From positions 1 to 33,214 of the forward strand of contig JAQUXS010000025.1 in NCBI GenBank assembly GCA_028692255.1: a DNA stretch of 33,214 nucleotides. Direction: 5' to 3'. Positions 17,165-25,030 of this stretch are shown piece after piece (the first letter of the stretch is position 1; each line of letters opens with the position of its first letter). Under the pieces are notes generated by a model. It was not told where the DNA came from. It saw nothing but the letters and a program-made list of their open reading frames with translations, and made no database searches. The DNA comes from Clostridium sp. (GTDB lineage Bacteria > Bacillota > Clostridia > Clostridiales > Clostridiaceae). The position numbers were made by a program, and so were the translations under genes.

Positions 17165-18874
17165 ATGAAAATAAAAAATATTGGTATTATAAAGAGTGTA
17201 ACTTGTATATGGATTGCCTCTTTAATTTTGATGCTAGTTTTTGGCGCCACTGCATACGTGAACACTTCTAAAATGTACAACATTACAAACAATATTGATT
17301 CAAAAACAGTTCCTAAGTTAAAGTATTGGGGAGATGTAAATGCAAATATAGGCTTAGTAAGAGGAACACTTACTAAAATAATAGACAGGCCATATGATCA
17401 GAAGAATGTAGACACTATGACTCAATTGAATTCGTCTATAAATTCAACTATTGATAAGGCAATAAGCCTTTCAAAAGATGATTCATATGAAAGTAATTTA
17501 GCATTAAAGATAAAGTCAGCATACAAAAGTTACTATTCCTATATTCCAAATATAATTGAGCAAAGGAAAAATGGAGTTACTCCTGATCCTAAAATTACAA
17601 ATGTAGCTATGGGTGTATATGGAAAAGAGCTTCAAAATAAGACAGCTGAAATTCTTAATTATCAAAGCCAAGTATGTACAAGTCAAAGTGCTAAATCAAG
17701 ACAATTATATAGGCAAATGAATATTATATTTATTATAGATTTTATAATATCTATGCTTATAATAAGCAGCATTTCAATTTATGTTATTGGCTTTATAAAA
17801 AAATCTATAAAAGACTTTGAAAATAAATTAAGCGAAATTTCAGGTGGCAATTTAGATGTTGAACGTAATGAAGATGTTGTAAGTGAATTTGGAATTATGA
17901 ACATAGCACTTGATAAAATGATTGATTCAATTTCAAGTATATTAGAATTGATTAAAAAAGAGTCAGAAGGTGTAAAAGGGGAATCTTACAGCTTAGCTAG
18001 CACTTCAGAGGAAATGAGTGCTTCTACAAAGGAGGTAGCTGATGCAATTCAATCTTCTACAAAGGATTCAGCTAATCAGGCACAAGAACTTTCAGATATA
18101 AATAAGAGTGTCAGTGCATTTGGCGGCAAGGTAGAAGAAATTAATGTAGCTATTAAAAATGTTGATACAAAGACAAAGGGCATAAATGATATGTCACAGA
18201 GTAGTAATAGTCAGCTTGAAACATTAGGCAAGGCTATGCAAAATATAGATGGTTCATTTGCTACTATTAAGGATAAAATATTAAATCTTGCATCAAGGTT
18301 AAATGAAATATCTGAAATGATAGGAATCATTAATGGAATTTCAGATCAGACAAATCTTTTGGCATTAAATGCAGCAATTGAAGCTGCAAGAGCTGGAGAA
18401 GCAGGAAAAGGTTTCGCTGTAGTTGCAGAAGAAATAAGAACTCTTTCTGAGAAGTCTAAGAATTCTGCTGAAAGCATAACAAACAAGCTGAAAGCAATAA
18501 ATGAAGAAGCTAATAATGTTACGGACACAATTGGTGCATCAGGAAAAGAACTTAATAATCAAGTTTCAGCTGTAAATAATTCAATTGGATCTTTCAAAAC
18601 AATTATTGATTCAATTAATGATATTTTACCAAGAGTTAATGATATTAATACTTCAATAAAAGATATAGATGAAAAGAAGAGTAATATATTAGTCTCAGTT
18701 GAAAAAGTTTTAAAAATTGCAGAGGGAAATTCAGCATCAAGTGAAGAAATTGCAGCATCAAGTGAAGAGATGAGTGCTTCTTCTGACAGTGTTTCAAATT
18801 CTGCACAGTTATTAAGTGACAAAACAGAAAAAATGATTAACGAAGTAAATAAATTTAAAATAAGAAAGATTTAA
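17165..18874 (+). CDS. Methyl-accepting chemotaxis protein
   Basis: Transmembrane chemoreceptor of 569 residues. Membrane helix about 11-31, extracellular four-helix-bundle sensor (about 32-185), second membrane helix (about 186-210), HAMP (about 211-265), and a cytoplasmic signalling domain to the end. The conserved hairpin tip is clear: [20 protein letters not shown] then [18 protein letters not shown]. There is no C-terminal CheR-tethering pentapeptide. The start has a GGGGGGAG ribosome binding site. No che genes are adjacent. The ligand is unknown; its position before the pectin region is suggestive only. Confidence 0.95.
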   Translation: MKIKNIGIIKSVTCIWIASLILMLVFGATAYVNTSKMYNITNNIDSKTVPKLKYWGDVNANIGLVRGTLTKIIDRPYDQKNVDTMTQLNSSINSTIDKAISLSKDDSYESNLALKIKSAYKSYYSYIPNIIEQRKNGVTPDPKITNVAMGVYGKELQNKTAEILNYQSQVCTSQSAKSRQLYRQMNIIFIIDFIISMLIISSISIYVIGFIKKSIKDFENKLSEISGGNLDVERNEDVVSEFGIMNIALDKMIDSISSILELIKKESEGVKGESYSLASTSEEMSASTKEVADAIQSSTKDSANQAQELSDINKSVSAFGGKVEEINVAIKNVDTKTKGINDMSQSSNSQLETLGKAMQNIDGSFATIKDKILNLASRLNEISEMIGIINGISDQTNLLALNAAIEAARAGEAGKGFAVVAEEIRTLSEKSKNSAESITNKLKAINEEANNVTDTIGASGKELNNQVSAVNNSIGSFKTIIDSINDILPRVNDINTSIKDIDEKKSNILVSVEKVLKIAEGNSASSEEIAASSEEMSASSDSVSNSAQLLSDKTEKMINEVNKFKIRKI

Positions 18875-18891
18875 TGTTTTTCTTATTTTAA
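18857..18891 (+). terminator. Weak terminator-like hairpin at the end of the chemoreceptor gene
   Basis: AAAATAAGAAA near 18855-18866 can pair with TTTTTCTTATTTT at about 18879-18891, overlapping the stop codon. It is A/T-only and weak. Confidence 0.4.
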
Positions 18892-18940
18892 AAGGATTCA
18901 GTGTAGAATAACAAAAGGTTGAATATTAAATAGGAATGGA

Positions 18941-18990
18941 ATATAATAGGATTATCGTTAACGTTAACATTGATGATAATCCTATTATAT
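18941..18990 (+). repeat. Perfect 16-bp inverted repeat enclosing an operator
   Basis: Arms 18941-18956 and 18975-18990 are exact reverse complements. The 18-base loop holds GTTAACGTTAAC (18957-18968). The structure could be a terminator (TAATAATTTT follows) and also brings the operator to the tip of a possible DNA cruciform. Confidence 0.75.
18956..18969. promoter_or_regulatory. Putative LacI-family uronate operator upstream of GH105
   Basis: CGTTAACGTTAACA matches the palindromes before uxaC and uxaB (shared core AACGTTAAC or ACGTGAAC). It overlaps a possible -35 (TTAACA 18964-18969) with TATATT 16 bp downstream at 18986-18991. That arrangement fits repression. Confidence 0.65.
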
Positions 18991-19001
18991 TAATAATTTT
19001 G

Positions 19002-19100
19002 ATGAGTGAAAAGGATATAATATATGATGGCTATTATGATGATGTTAAGAAGTATGATACATGGGGAATAAGAAAACGATTTCACATGGGTTTGATGTAA
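19002..19100 (+). other. Unassigned 32-codon ORF before the GH105 gene, possibly a gene remnant
   Basis: ATG at 19002 to TAA at 19100 encodes 32 residues rich in Tyr and Asp, then ending in a basic stretch (KKYDTWGIRKRFHMG). It has protein-like composition but no ribosome binding site, and I do not recognise it. It may be a residue of a lost gene or leader sequence. Confidence 0.25.
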
Positions 19101-19125
19101 TTCAAATAAATTTAGGGGGATTTTA

Positions 19126-20214
19126 ATGAAAAATTATGGCGCATGGATGGCAGACTCAATAATAGATAAAAAAATAGACTTAACTCACCACTGGGGATAC
19201 GAATACGGACTTACACTTGATGGAATATTTGAAGTATATAAAGAGACGAAGGATAAGAAATATCTTAATTTTATAATAGAGACAATGGATCACTTTGTAA
19301 ATGACGATGGAAGTATTAATGGATATAAAAAAGAAGAATATAACATAGATCACTTAAATAACGGTAAAATACTTTTAAGTCTTTATAGTGAAACCGGAAA
19401 TAAAAAATACAAGATTGCGGTAGATATGCTTCGTGATCAACTTAGGACTCATCCTCGTACAAAAGAAGGAGCATTCTTCCATAAAAAGATGTATCCATCT
19501 CAAATATGGCTTGATGGACTTTATATGGGAGCAACTTTTTATGCAAAATATTTAAACAAATTTGGTGAAAAAGATGAATTTTATGATGTGACAAAACAGT
19601 TTATAGTATCTGAAAAGAACTTAAAAGATGAAAAAACTGGACTTTTATATCATGCTTATGATGAAGCAAGAGTTCAGCTATGGGCAGATAAAGAAACAGG
19701 ACTTTCACCACATTTCTGGGGTAGAGCTATGGGATGGTATGTTATGGCTCTTGTAGATACATTAGAGGTACTTCCAGATGACAACACAGACAGATCAAGA
19801 CTTATTGAAATATTAAATAAATGTGTAACTGCTGTTTTAAAAGTGCAGGACAAGGAAAGTAAAGTATGGTATCAAGTTCTAGATCAGCCAGATAGAAAGG
19901 AAAACTACCTAGAAGCTTCAGGCTCTTCAATGATAGTATATGCACTTTTAAAAGGAGTAAGAAAGAATTATTTAGATGAGAGTTTAAAAGAGACAGCTAA
20001 AGGTGCATTTAAAGGACTTGTTGAGGAATTTGTTTTGGAGACTAAGGATGGTCTTTTAAATCTGAATAAAATATGCAGTGTAGCAGGTTTAGGTGGAAAA
20101 GATAAAAGAGATGGAAGCTTTGCTTATTATATGAGCGAACCAATAGTAAGCAATGAACCAAAGGGTCTTGGACCATTTGTATTAGCTGCAGCAGAATTTG
20201 AAAAACTTAAATAA
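19126..20214 (+). CDS. GH105 unsaturated rhamnogalacturonyl hydrolase
   Basis: Removes the unsaturated uronic acid left at the non-reducing end of oligosaccharides by rhamnogalacturonan lyase. The 362-residue protein has the (alpha/alpha)6 barrel of the YteR/YesR group. Family blocks are HHWGYEYGLTLDGIFEVY, an Asp in NIDHLNNGKILLSLY, WLDGLYMGATFYAKY, HFWGRAMGWYVMALVD, and EASGSSMIVYALLKG. The two aspartates (IDHLNNG and WLDGLYMG) match the catalytic and assisting positions of YteR. There is no signal peptide, so it acts inside the cell on imported oligosaccharides. TAGGGGG precedes the start. A uronate operator lies upstream, linking it to uxaC and uxaB. Confidence 0.93.
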   Translation: MKNYGAWMADSIIDKKIDLTHHWGYEYGLTLDGIFEVYKETKDKKYLNFIIETMDHFVNDDGSINGYKKEEYNIDHLNNGKILLSLYSETGNKKYKIAVDMLRDQLRTHPRTKEGAFFHKKMYPSQIWLDGLYMGATFYAKYLNKFGEKDEFYDVTKQFIVSEKNLKDEKTGLLYHAYDEARVQLWADKETGLSPHFWGRAMGWYVMALVDTLEVLPDDNTDRSRLIEILNKCVTAVLKVQDKESKVWYQVLDQPDRKENYLEASGSSMIVYALLKGVRKNYLDESLKETAKGAFKGLVEEFVLETKDGLLNLNKICSVAGLGGKDKRDGSFAYYMSEPIVSNEPKGLGPFVLAAAEFEKLK

Positions 20215-20236
20215 CTAATTTAGAGGTGTATTTATA

Positions 20237-20896
20237 GTGGGTGATTTAGCTAAAATCAGTGATGTAGTTAAATGGAAAAATGAATGTAAGGCAAAACAAA
20301 TTGTTGAAGTTCTTAATAAAAAACACTTTAAAGCATGTTATGTCCATACATTATATGAAGCAAAGGAAAAACTTATTTCTATGGTTCAAAAGGGTTCTAG
20401 TGTTGCACTGGGAGGTTCAACTACCTTAGAGAGTATGGGTATTTTAGATATACTTAGAAATGGTGATTATAAGTTCTTTGATAGATATCAGGATTTGTCA
20501 TTTGATCCAGATATAGTTAAAATACACAGAAAATCTCTTACAGCGGATTATCTTTTAACAGGAACTAATGCAATTACTAAAAAGGGAGAACTTGTAAATA
20601 CAGATTGTACAGGAAACAGGGTTGCACCAATGATATTTGGACCTAAAAATGTCATTATTGTAGCAGGAGTGAATAAGATAGTTGAGGATATAGATGCAGC
20701 ATTTAAGAGAATACGAGAAATTGCACCAATGAATTCCAAGAGAATAAAGCACGAGACACCTTGCGCTAAAACAGGAATCTGCATGGACTGCGACTGCAAG
20801 AAGAGAATATGTAACTTTACAACTATTATTCATAATGGTATAAAATTTGAAGGAAGAATTAAGATAATTATAGTAGCAGAAGAATTAGGTTTTTAA
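20237..20896 (+). CDS. LUD-domain (LutC/DUF1121-like) protein
   Basis: A 219-residue protein of the family annotated as lactate utilization protein. Signature parts are a GSSVALGGSTTLESMGI loop, the DYLLTGTNAITKKGELVNTD block and a late cysteine cluster (CAKTGICMDCDCKKRIC). The start is GTG at 20237 with AGAGGTG 8 bases upstream, 22 bases after the GH105 stop and with no terminator between, so the two are co-transcribed. The lutA and lutB partners are absent, so lactate oxidation is not established. A role in metabolism of a product of pectin breakdown (for example lactaldehyde or lactate from rhamnose) is speculation. Confidence 0.85.
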   Translation: MGDLAKISDVVKWKNECKAKQIVEVLNKKHFKACYVHTLYEAKEKLISMVQKGSSVALGGSTTLESMGILDILRNGDYKFFDRYQDLSFDPDIVKIHRKSLTADYLLTGTNAITKKGELVNTDCTGNRVAPMIFGPKNVIIVAGVNKIVEDIDAAFKRIREIAPMNSKRIKHETPCAKTGICMDCDCKKRICNFTTIIHNGIKFEGRIKIIIVAEELGF

Positions 20897-20914
20897 TATT
20901 TTAGTTAAATAAAG

Positions 20915-20970
20915 AAAGATGTGAATTTTAGTGGCATATATTTGCTTTTAAAATTCACATCTTTTTTTTA
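20915..20970 (+). terminator. Intrinsic terminator after the LUD gene
   Basis: A perfect 16-bp stem (20915-20930 with 20949-20964), followed by continuing T to about 20969. It ends the GH105-LUD transcript. Confidence 0.92.
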
Positions 20971-21013
20971 TCTATGTTAAAATTAGGATATCAAATTGGA
21001 AAGGATGTTTTAC

Positions 21014-21583
21014 ATGCTAAAAATTAGAAGTCTATATAAGGAGAAAGAAAATAACATAGTAAAAGATATAGACATTAATATAGATAAAGGCAGTTCTGTA
21101 AGCATAGAATGCAGTAATGATATGAGTGACCTCATTTTGAATTTAATATTAGGAAGAGAAATACCAGCTAAAGGTGAAATAGATATAGAGGGTATAAAGA
21201 ATACAGAATACATTAAATCAAATATAAACAGTATAGGAATTGTACTAAGAGAAGATGGATTTTATGAGAGAATTACTATAGAGTCTTATATGAAATTTTT
21301 TTCACAGTTGTTAAATTCAAAGATAAATTATAAGGACATACTTCTAAAACTTGCACTTTTAGATATTGCAAATGAAAAGATAAAAAAACTAAATTATTCT
21401 CAAAGGAGAAGACTGAGTTTTGCAAGAGAAATATTAAAACAGCCAAAACTTTTGATATTTCAGGAGCCTATTCTTAATATGGACAAAGAAGGAGCTAAAA
21501 TAATATTACAAAATATTGAACAATTAAGAATTAAGGGAACAGCTGTTATTATTACATCTGTTTTTTTAAAGATACTATTTTAA
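21014..21583 (+). CDS. Degenerate ABC-ATPase-like N-terminal part of an ABC-LytTR regulator
   Basis: A 189-residue frame starting at ATG 21014, with AAGGA 8 bases upstream (better than the in-frame TTG at 20996). It follows the ABC-ATPase fold over its length, but the catalytic motifs are lost. The Walker A position reads SIECSNDMSDLILNLIL with no GxxGxGKS. The signature position is LNYSQRRRLSFAREIL instead of LSGGQ. Walker B ends LLIFQEP, with Gln for Asp. It ends at TAA 21581-21583. The expected remaining C-terminal strand (KDTILTGEKSYRLNNEGL) continues in the -1 frame, straight into the LytTR domain. It is probably a regulator that pairs with the transporter ATPase, not an enzyme. Confidence 0.75.
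   Translation: MLKIRSLYKEKENNIVKDIDINIDKGSSVSIECSNDMSDLILNLILGREIPAKGEIDIEGIKNTEYIKSNINSIGIVLREDGFYERITIESYMKFFSQLLNSKINYKDILLKLALLDIANEKIKKLNYSQRRRLSFAREILKQPKLLIFQEPILNMDKEGAKIILQNIEQLRIKGTAVIITSVFLKILF
21562..21568 (+). other. Candidate -1 frameshift slippery heptamer T-TTT-TTA
   Basis: The run of seven T followed by AAA is phased so that zero-frame codons are GTT TTT TTA AAG. This is the X-XXY-YYZ arrangement. Slippage back by one gives TTT TTT AAA GAT and joins the ABC-like part to the LytTR part without a stop. No clear stimulatory hairpin or nearby upstream Shine-Dalgarno-like element was found. Confidence 0.5.
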
Positions 21584-22029
21584 CTGGGGAAAAATCTTAT
21601 AGATTAAATAATGAAGGACTTTTAGAATTAAGTGACAACATGAAGGAGAATAAAGATGACATTGAAAAAGCTTATTATGAAAACAAGACATATAAGGTTG
21701 AAAAAATTTCTGCTAAGATAGGCGAGAAAATTTTACTGTTTGATCCAAAGGAAATTGATTATGTTGAAAGCGAACAGGGAAGCACTACTTTGTCAGTTAG
21801 AGGGGAAAAGTTTCCATGTAATATGTCACTTACAGACTTAGAAAAAAGGTTAAAGAATTTTGGATTCTTTAGATGTCACAGATCTTATATTGTAAATTTG
21901 CAGAGAGTTAGGGAAGTGATTACTTGGACAAGGAATAGTTATAGTTTGAATTTAGATGACAAGGTTAAGAGTTCAATTCCACTAGCTAAGGGGAGAATTG
22001 ATGAATTAAAGGATATATTGAGTATATAA
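21584..22029 (+). CDS. LytTR DNA-binding C-terminal part of the ABC-LytTR regulator
   Basis: The -1 frame is open across the slippery site and on to 22029; the first ATG in it is 21640 (129 residues from there). The LytTR domain spans about the last 100 residues: KILLFDPKEIDYVESEQGST, then FFRCHRSYIVNLQRVREV and SYSLNLDDKVKSSIPLAKGR, which is a canonical DNA-binding core. There is no ribosome binding site before 21640. The residues encoded upstream of it match the end of an ABC domain, so this is best read as part of one fused protein. Its likely target is the ABC operon that begins about 120 bases downstream. Confidence 0.75.
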
Positions 22030-22152
22030 CTGATCTATTTAGTGTAGTATATACTCCGTTTAATAAATATAGTGCTCTTTTCACTGATGTTTTATAGTTA
22101 TTAGTTTTAACTTTTGTAATAATTGAGATGTAAAAGAGAGGGAGGGGTAAAA

Positions 22153-22998
22153 ATGAAAAATGTTATCTCTATGAAAAATGTAAGAAAGGATTTTAAAGGA
22201 AATACTGCCTTGAAAGATGTAAGTTTTAGTGTGGAAGAAGGCGAAATTTTTGGATTCTTAGGACCAAGTGGAGCAGGAAAAACTACTACCATTAAATTAT
22301 TGACTTCTCAGTTAATACCCACAAGTGGTGAAATTAAGGTGTTTGGAAAAGATGTATATTCTAGTAAAAGAGATATTTTTAAAAATATAGGTGTATTATC
22401 TGACACCAATGGAGTATATGAAAGATTGTCTGTTAAGGATAATCTTATGCTATATGCAGATATAAACAATGTGTCTAAGAAAAATGTTGAAGAAATATTG
22501 GATAAGGTTGGCATGAGTGGTGAGGCGAAAAAACAAGCAAAAAAACTTTCAAAGGGTATGAAACAGAGGCTTATGCTAGCTAGAGCTATAATTCACAAAC
22601 CTAAGTTGTTATTTTTGGATGAACCTACATCTTCTTTAGATCCAGGTACAGCTTTGGAGGTTCATAAGCTTCTTGAAGAACTCAATAGAATGGGGACTAC
22701 TATCTTTTTAACGACTCATAATATGGAGGAAGCAGATAAGCTTTGTAATAGAGTTGCTTTTTTAAATTCAGGAGAAATAGTTGAAATAGGAAACCCTAAG
22801 GCGTTAAAGTTAGAATATATGACTGATGATATAAAAATATTATTAAAGGGCAAAAGTGAAGAAATAATTATAAAAAATAATGCTGAAAGTGCCTCAAAAG
22901 TTAAAGAATGGATGGAAAAAGGAGAGCTTGTTTCAATACATTCCATGGAACCAAGCCTAGAAAAGATATTCTTAAATATTACTGGGAGGGAATTATAA
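22153..22998 (+). CDS. ABC transporter ATP-binding protein
   Basis: Intact ABC ATPase of 281 residues. Walker A GPSGAGKTT (about 37-45), an LSKGMKQRL signature, Walker B LLFLDEPTSSLD, and the switch histidine in LTTHNMEEADKL. The C-terminal extension resembles drug or Na+ exporter ATPases (CcmA/NatA group). The start at 22153 is preferred to ATG 22123, since GGGAGGGG lies just before it. Its stop overlaps the permease start by one base (TAATG), so the products are an ATPase-permease pair. Substrate unknown. Confidence 0.93.
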   Translation: MKNVISMKNVRKDFKGNTALKDVSFSVEEGEIFGFLGPSGAGKTTTIKLLTSQLIPTSGEIKVFGKDVYSSKRDIFKNIGVLSDTNGVYERLSVKDNLMLYADINNVSKKNVEEILDKVGMSGEAKKQAKKLSKGMKQRLMLARAIIHKPKLLFLDEPTSSLDPGTALEVHKLLEELNRMGTTIFLTTHNMEEADKLCNRVAFLNSGEIVEIGNPKALKLEYMTDDIKILLKGKSEEIIIKNNAESASKVKEWMEKGELVSIHSMEPSLEKIFLNITGREL

Positions 22999-23723
22999 TG
23001 GAATTTTCAATGAAAAGAGTAAATGCATTAATAAAAAAGGAAATAAAAGATTTCAGTAAAAATGTAAATGTTCTGTTTATGTGTGCATTGCCAATAGTTT
23101 TTGGTATCATATATTCAAAAATGTTTGGGAAAGGTATATCAACAGAGGCATATATATATGTATTTACGCTGTGCTTGGCAATGAACATTGTATTGGTATC
23201 TGCATATGTTATAGCTATGTTAATTGCAGAGGAAAAAGAAAAAAATACACTTAGAAACCTTATGCTTTCTGGGGTATCACCACTGGAATTCTTTATTGGA
23301 AAATTATTTGTAACTTTTTTGCTATCAGAAATAATAAATTTTGCGTTATTTTTTATTTTTAATATAAATATTCATTATCTAGCTTTGTATATTTTATTAT
23401 CAACATTGGTAGTTATCATTATGATGGAAATTGGAGCGATAATTGGTATTGTTTCACCTAATCAAATGGCAACAGGAGTAGTGGGCATGCCTGTTTTGAT
23501 GGTTTTACTTATGGTTCCAATGTTCGCAAAGGTAAATAAGACTTTAAAAAAAGTAGCAGAGTTTTTACCAAATTATAATATGAATGTTATGCTTGAAAAG
23601 ATATTTAAGGGCGAAGGTCTTGGAACTGGATCAATAAGCAATATAGTTGTAATTGTAGCTTGGATAATAATAACTTTGATTATTTTCGTGTATACTTATA
23701 ATAAAGTAGGATTGGATAACTAA
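22998..23723 (+). CDS. ABC-2 family transporter permease
   Basis: A 241-residue membrane protein with six hydrophobic segments. It carries the typical ABC-2 coupling stretch LIAEEKEKNTLRNLMLSGVSPLEFFIGKLF between helices 2 and 3. The start is ATG 22998, overlapping the ATPase stop; GGGAGGG at 22984-22990 is its ribosome binding site. The longer frame to 22908 lies inside the ATPase gene and is not used. It is probably an exporter of a drug, lipid or peptide, partnered with the preceding ATPase. Confidence 0.9.
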   Translation: MEFSMKRVNALIKKEIKDFSKNVNVLFMCALPIVFGIIYSKMFGKGISTEAYIYVFTLCLAMNIVLVSAYVIAMLIAEEKEKNTLRNLMLSGVSPLEFFIGKLFVTFLLSEIINFALFFIFNINIHYLALYILLSTLVVIIMMEIGAIIGIVSPNQMATGVVGMPVLMVLLMVPMFAKVNKTLKKVAEFLPNYNMNVMLEKIFKGEGLGTGSISNIVVIVAWIIITLIIFVYTYNKVGLDN

Positions 23724-23747
23724 AATATATAAGGGGCAATTATTAAT

Positions 23748-24842
23748 ATGGATGGAAACTTTAATTTAGAGAATTATCTTAGTCATGGTGTGGAGAATAT
23801 AGTTAAAGGTGCTTTAAAGGCATCTTTAAAGAATCCTAAAGAAAGTCTTTTTATGGTAAAGTATGCTGCGGCAAGTAAAAAGGCACAAAGACTTCGTTTT
23901 GAAGCAGCAAAAAAGGGAGAACATGTTCCACCCTTTTTAATTGCAAGTATAACTAGTAAGTGTAATCTTCACTGTGTTGGGTGTTATGCACGGTGCTCAA
24001 ATTCATGTACAGATGAACCAGCTGAGCATCAGCTTACCACTAAGCAGTGGCTTAAGATATTCACTGAAGCTAAAGATATGGGAGTTGGATTTATAATAAT
24101 GGTAGGGGGAGAGCCACTTATGAGACCTGATGTTATAAGTGTTGCTGCTAAAATTCAAAATATATTGTTCCCTATATTTACAAATGCTGTACTTATAACT
24201 GATGAATATATAAAATTATTCGAAAAATATCGTAATTTATTTCCTGTTATTAGTATAGAAGGTAATGAAGATAAAACTGATAAGAGGAGAGGTTTAGGAG
24301 TATACAAAAAATTAGTCAACGCTATGAAATATATGAAAGAAAATAAAATAATGTATGGAGCGTCAATAACAGTTACTAAGCAGAATTTAAAAGAAGTAAC
24401 AGCAAAAGAATTTTTAGATAGACTCTATAAAAGTGGCTGTAAGGTTATATTTTATGTTGAGTATGTACCAGCAGATAAGAATACAAAAGAATTAGCACCA
24501 GAGGATTCTGAAAGGGAGTTTTTAAGGAATAAATTAATTGAAATTAGGAGGACCTATGAAGATATGCTTTTTATATCCTTTCCAGGTGATGAAAAAAATT
24601 CTGGAGGTTGCATTGCTGCTGGACGTGGATTCTTTCATATAAATTACCATGGAGGAGCAGAACCTTGTCCATTTTCTCCATATTCAGATACTAATTTAAA
24701 GGAAACTTCCTTAAAAGAAGCTATTAATTCGCCACTATTTAAAAAGTTACGTAATGGTAATGTTCTTATGGAAGAGCATAAAGGTGGATGTGTGCTTTTT
24801 GAAAGAGATGAAACTGTGCAGTCTTTTTTGAAAGAACAATAA
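23748..24842 (+). CDS. Radical SAM protein with C-terminal cysteine-bearing domain
   Basis: A 364-residue protein with the radical SAM cluster motif C72-x3-C76-x2-C79 (KCNLHCVGCY), and further Cys83 and Cys87. A glycine-rich VGGEPLMRPDV follows (S-adenosylmethionine binding). Cys288, Cys307 and Cys348 in the C-terminal part suggest an auxiliary iron-sulfur site of SPASM or twitch type, though reduced. The start has AAGGGG. It begins 24 bases after the permease, so is likely in the same operon. No precursor peptide gene was found beside it. The reaction is unknown. Confidence 0.85.
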   Translation: MDGNFNLENYLSHGVENIVKGALKASLKNPKESLFMVKYAAASKKAQRLRFEAAKKGEHVPPFLIASITSKCNLHCVGCYARCSNSCTDEPAEHQLTTKQWLKIFTEAKDMGVGFIIMVGGEPLMRPDVISVAAKIQNILFPIFTNAVLITDEYIKLFEKYRNLFPVISIEGNEDKTDKRRGLGVYKKLVNAMKYMKENKIMYGASITVTKQNLKEVTAKEFLDRLYKSGCKVIFYVEYVPADKNTKELAPEDSEREFLRNKLIEIRRTYEDMLFISFPGDEKNSGGCIAAGRGFFHINYHGGAEPCPFSPYSDTNLKETSLKEAINSPLFKKLRNGNVLMEEHKGGCVLFERDETVQSFLKEQ

Positions 24843-24848
24843 AGATTA

Positions 24849-24895
24849 TAAAGGGACTGTGGCACTAAAAAATAGTGTAGCTGTCACTTTTTTTA
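24849..24895 (+). terminator. Intrinsic terminator after the radical SAM gene
   Basis: An imperfect stem between about 24849-24866 and 24873-24890 (inner CACTA/TAGTG helix plus an outer helix with mismatches), followed by TTTTTTT. It separates the ABC module from the uronate operon. Confidence 0.7.
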
Positions 24896-24916
24896 TTTAT
24901 ATTTTGTTCAAAAAAG

Positions 24917-24930
24917 TGTTAACGTGAACA
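24917..24930. promoter_or_regulatory. Putative uronate operator O1 upstream of the uxaC promoter
   Basis: TGTTAACGTGAACA, a near-perfect palindrome with the central ACGT typical of LacI-family sites. It lies upstream of the -35. Confidence 0.7.
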
Positions 24931-24938
24931 AAAAACTA

Positions 24939-24966
24939 TTGATATTTAAAATAAGAGGTATATAAT
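24939..24966 (+). promoter_or_regulatory. Promoter of the uxaC-eda-kdgK operon
   Basis: TTGATA at 24939-24944, a 16-bp spacer, and TATAAT at 24961-24966. It is flanked on both sides by matching operators. Confidence 0.7.
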
Positions 24967-24980
24967 AAAAGTGTAATAGG

Positions 24981-24994
24981 TGATAACGTTAACA
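24981..24994. promoter_or_regulatory. Putative uronate operator O2 downstream of the uxaC start of transcription
   Basis: TGATAACGTTAACA, the same core as the other sites. Its centre is 64 bp from O1, about six helical turns, so both face the same side of the DNA. Confidence 0.7.
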
Positions 24995-25030
24995 AAAACT
25001 CTGATATTTTTAGAAAGAAAGGCGATTTTT

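Noticed and set aside
22030-22152. LytTR binding repeats upstream of the ABC operon
   Set aside because: Some GTTTTAAC-like strings exist, but no clear pair of direct repeats at the usual spacing could be shown in this A/T-rich gap.
23748-24842. A RiPP biosynthetic cluster built on the radical SAM protein and ABC exporter
   Set aside because: No small precursor gene with a leader-like sequence was found in the gaps 20970-21014, 22030-22152, 23724-23747 or 24843-24980. The idea is kept only as a possibility.
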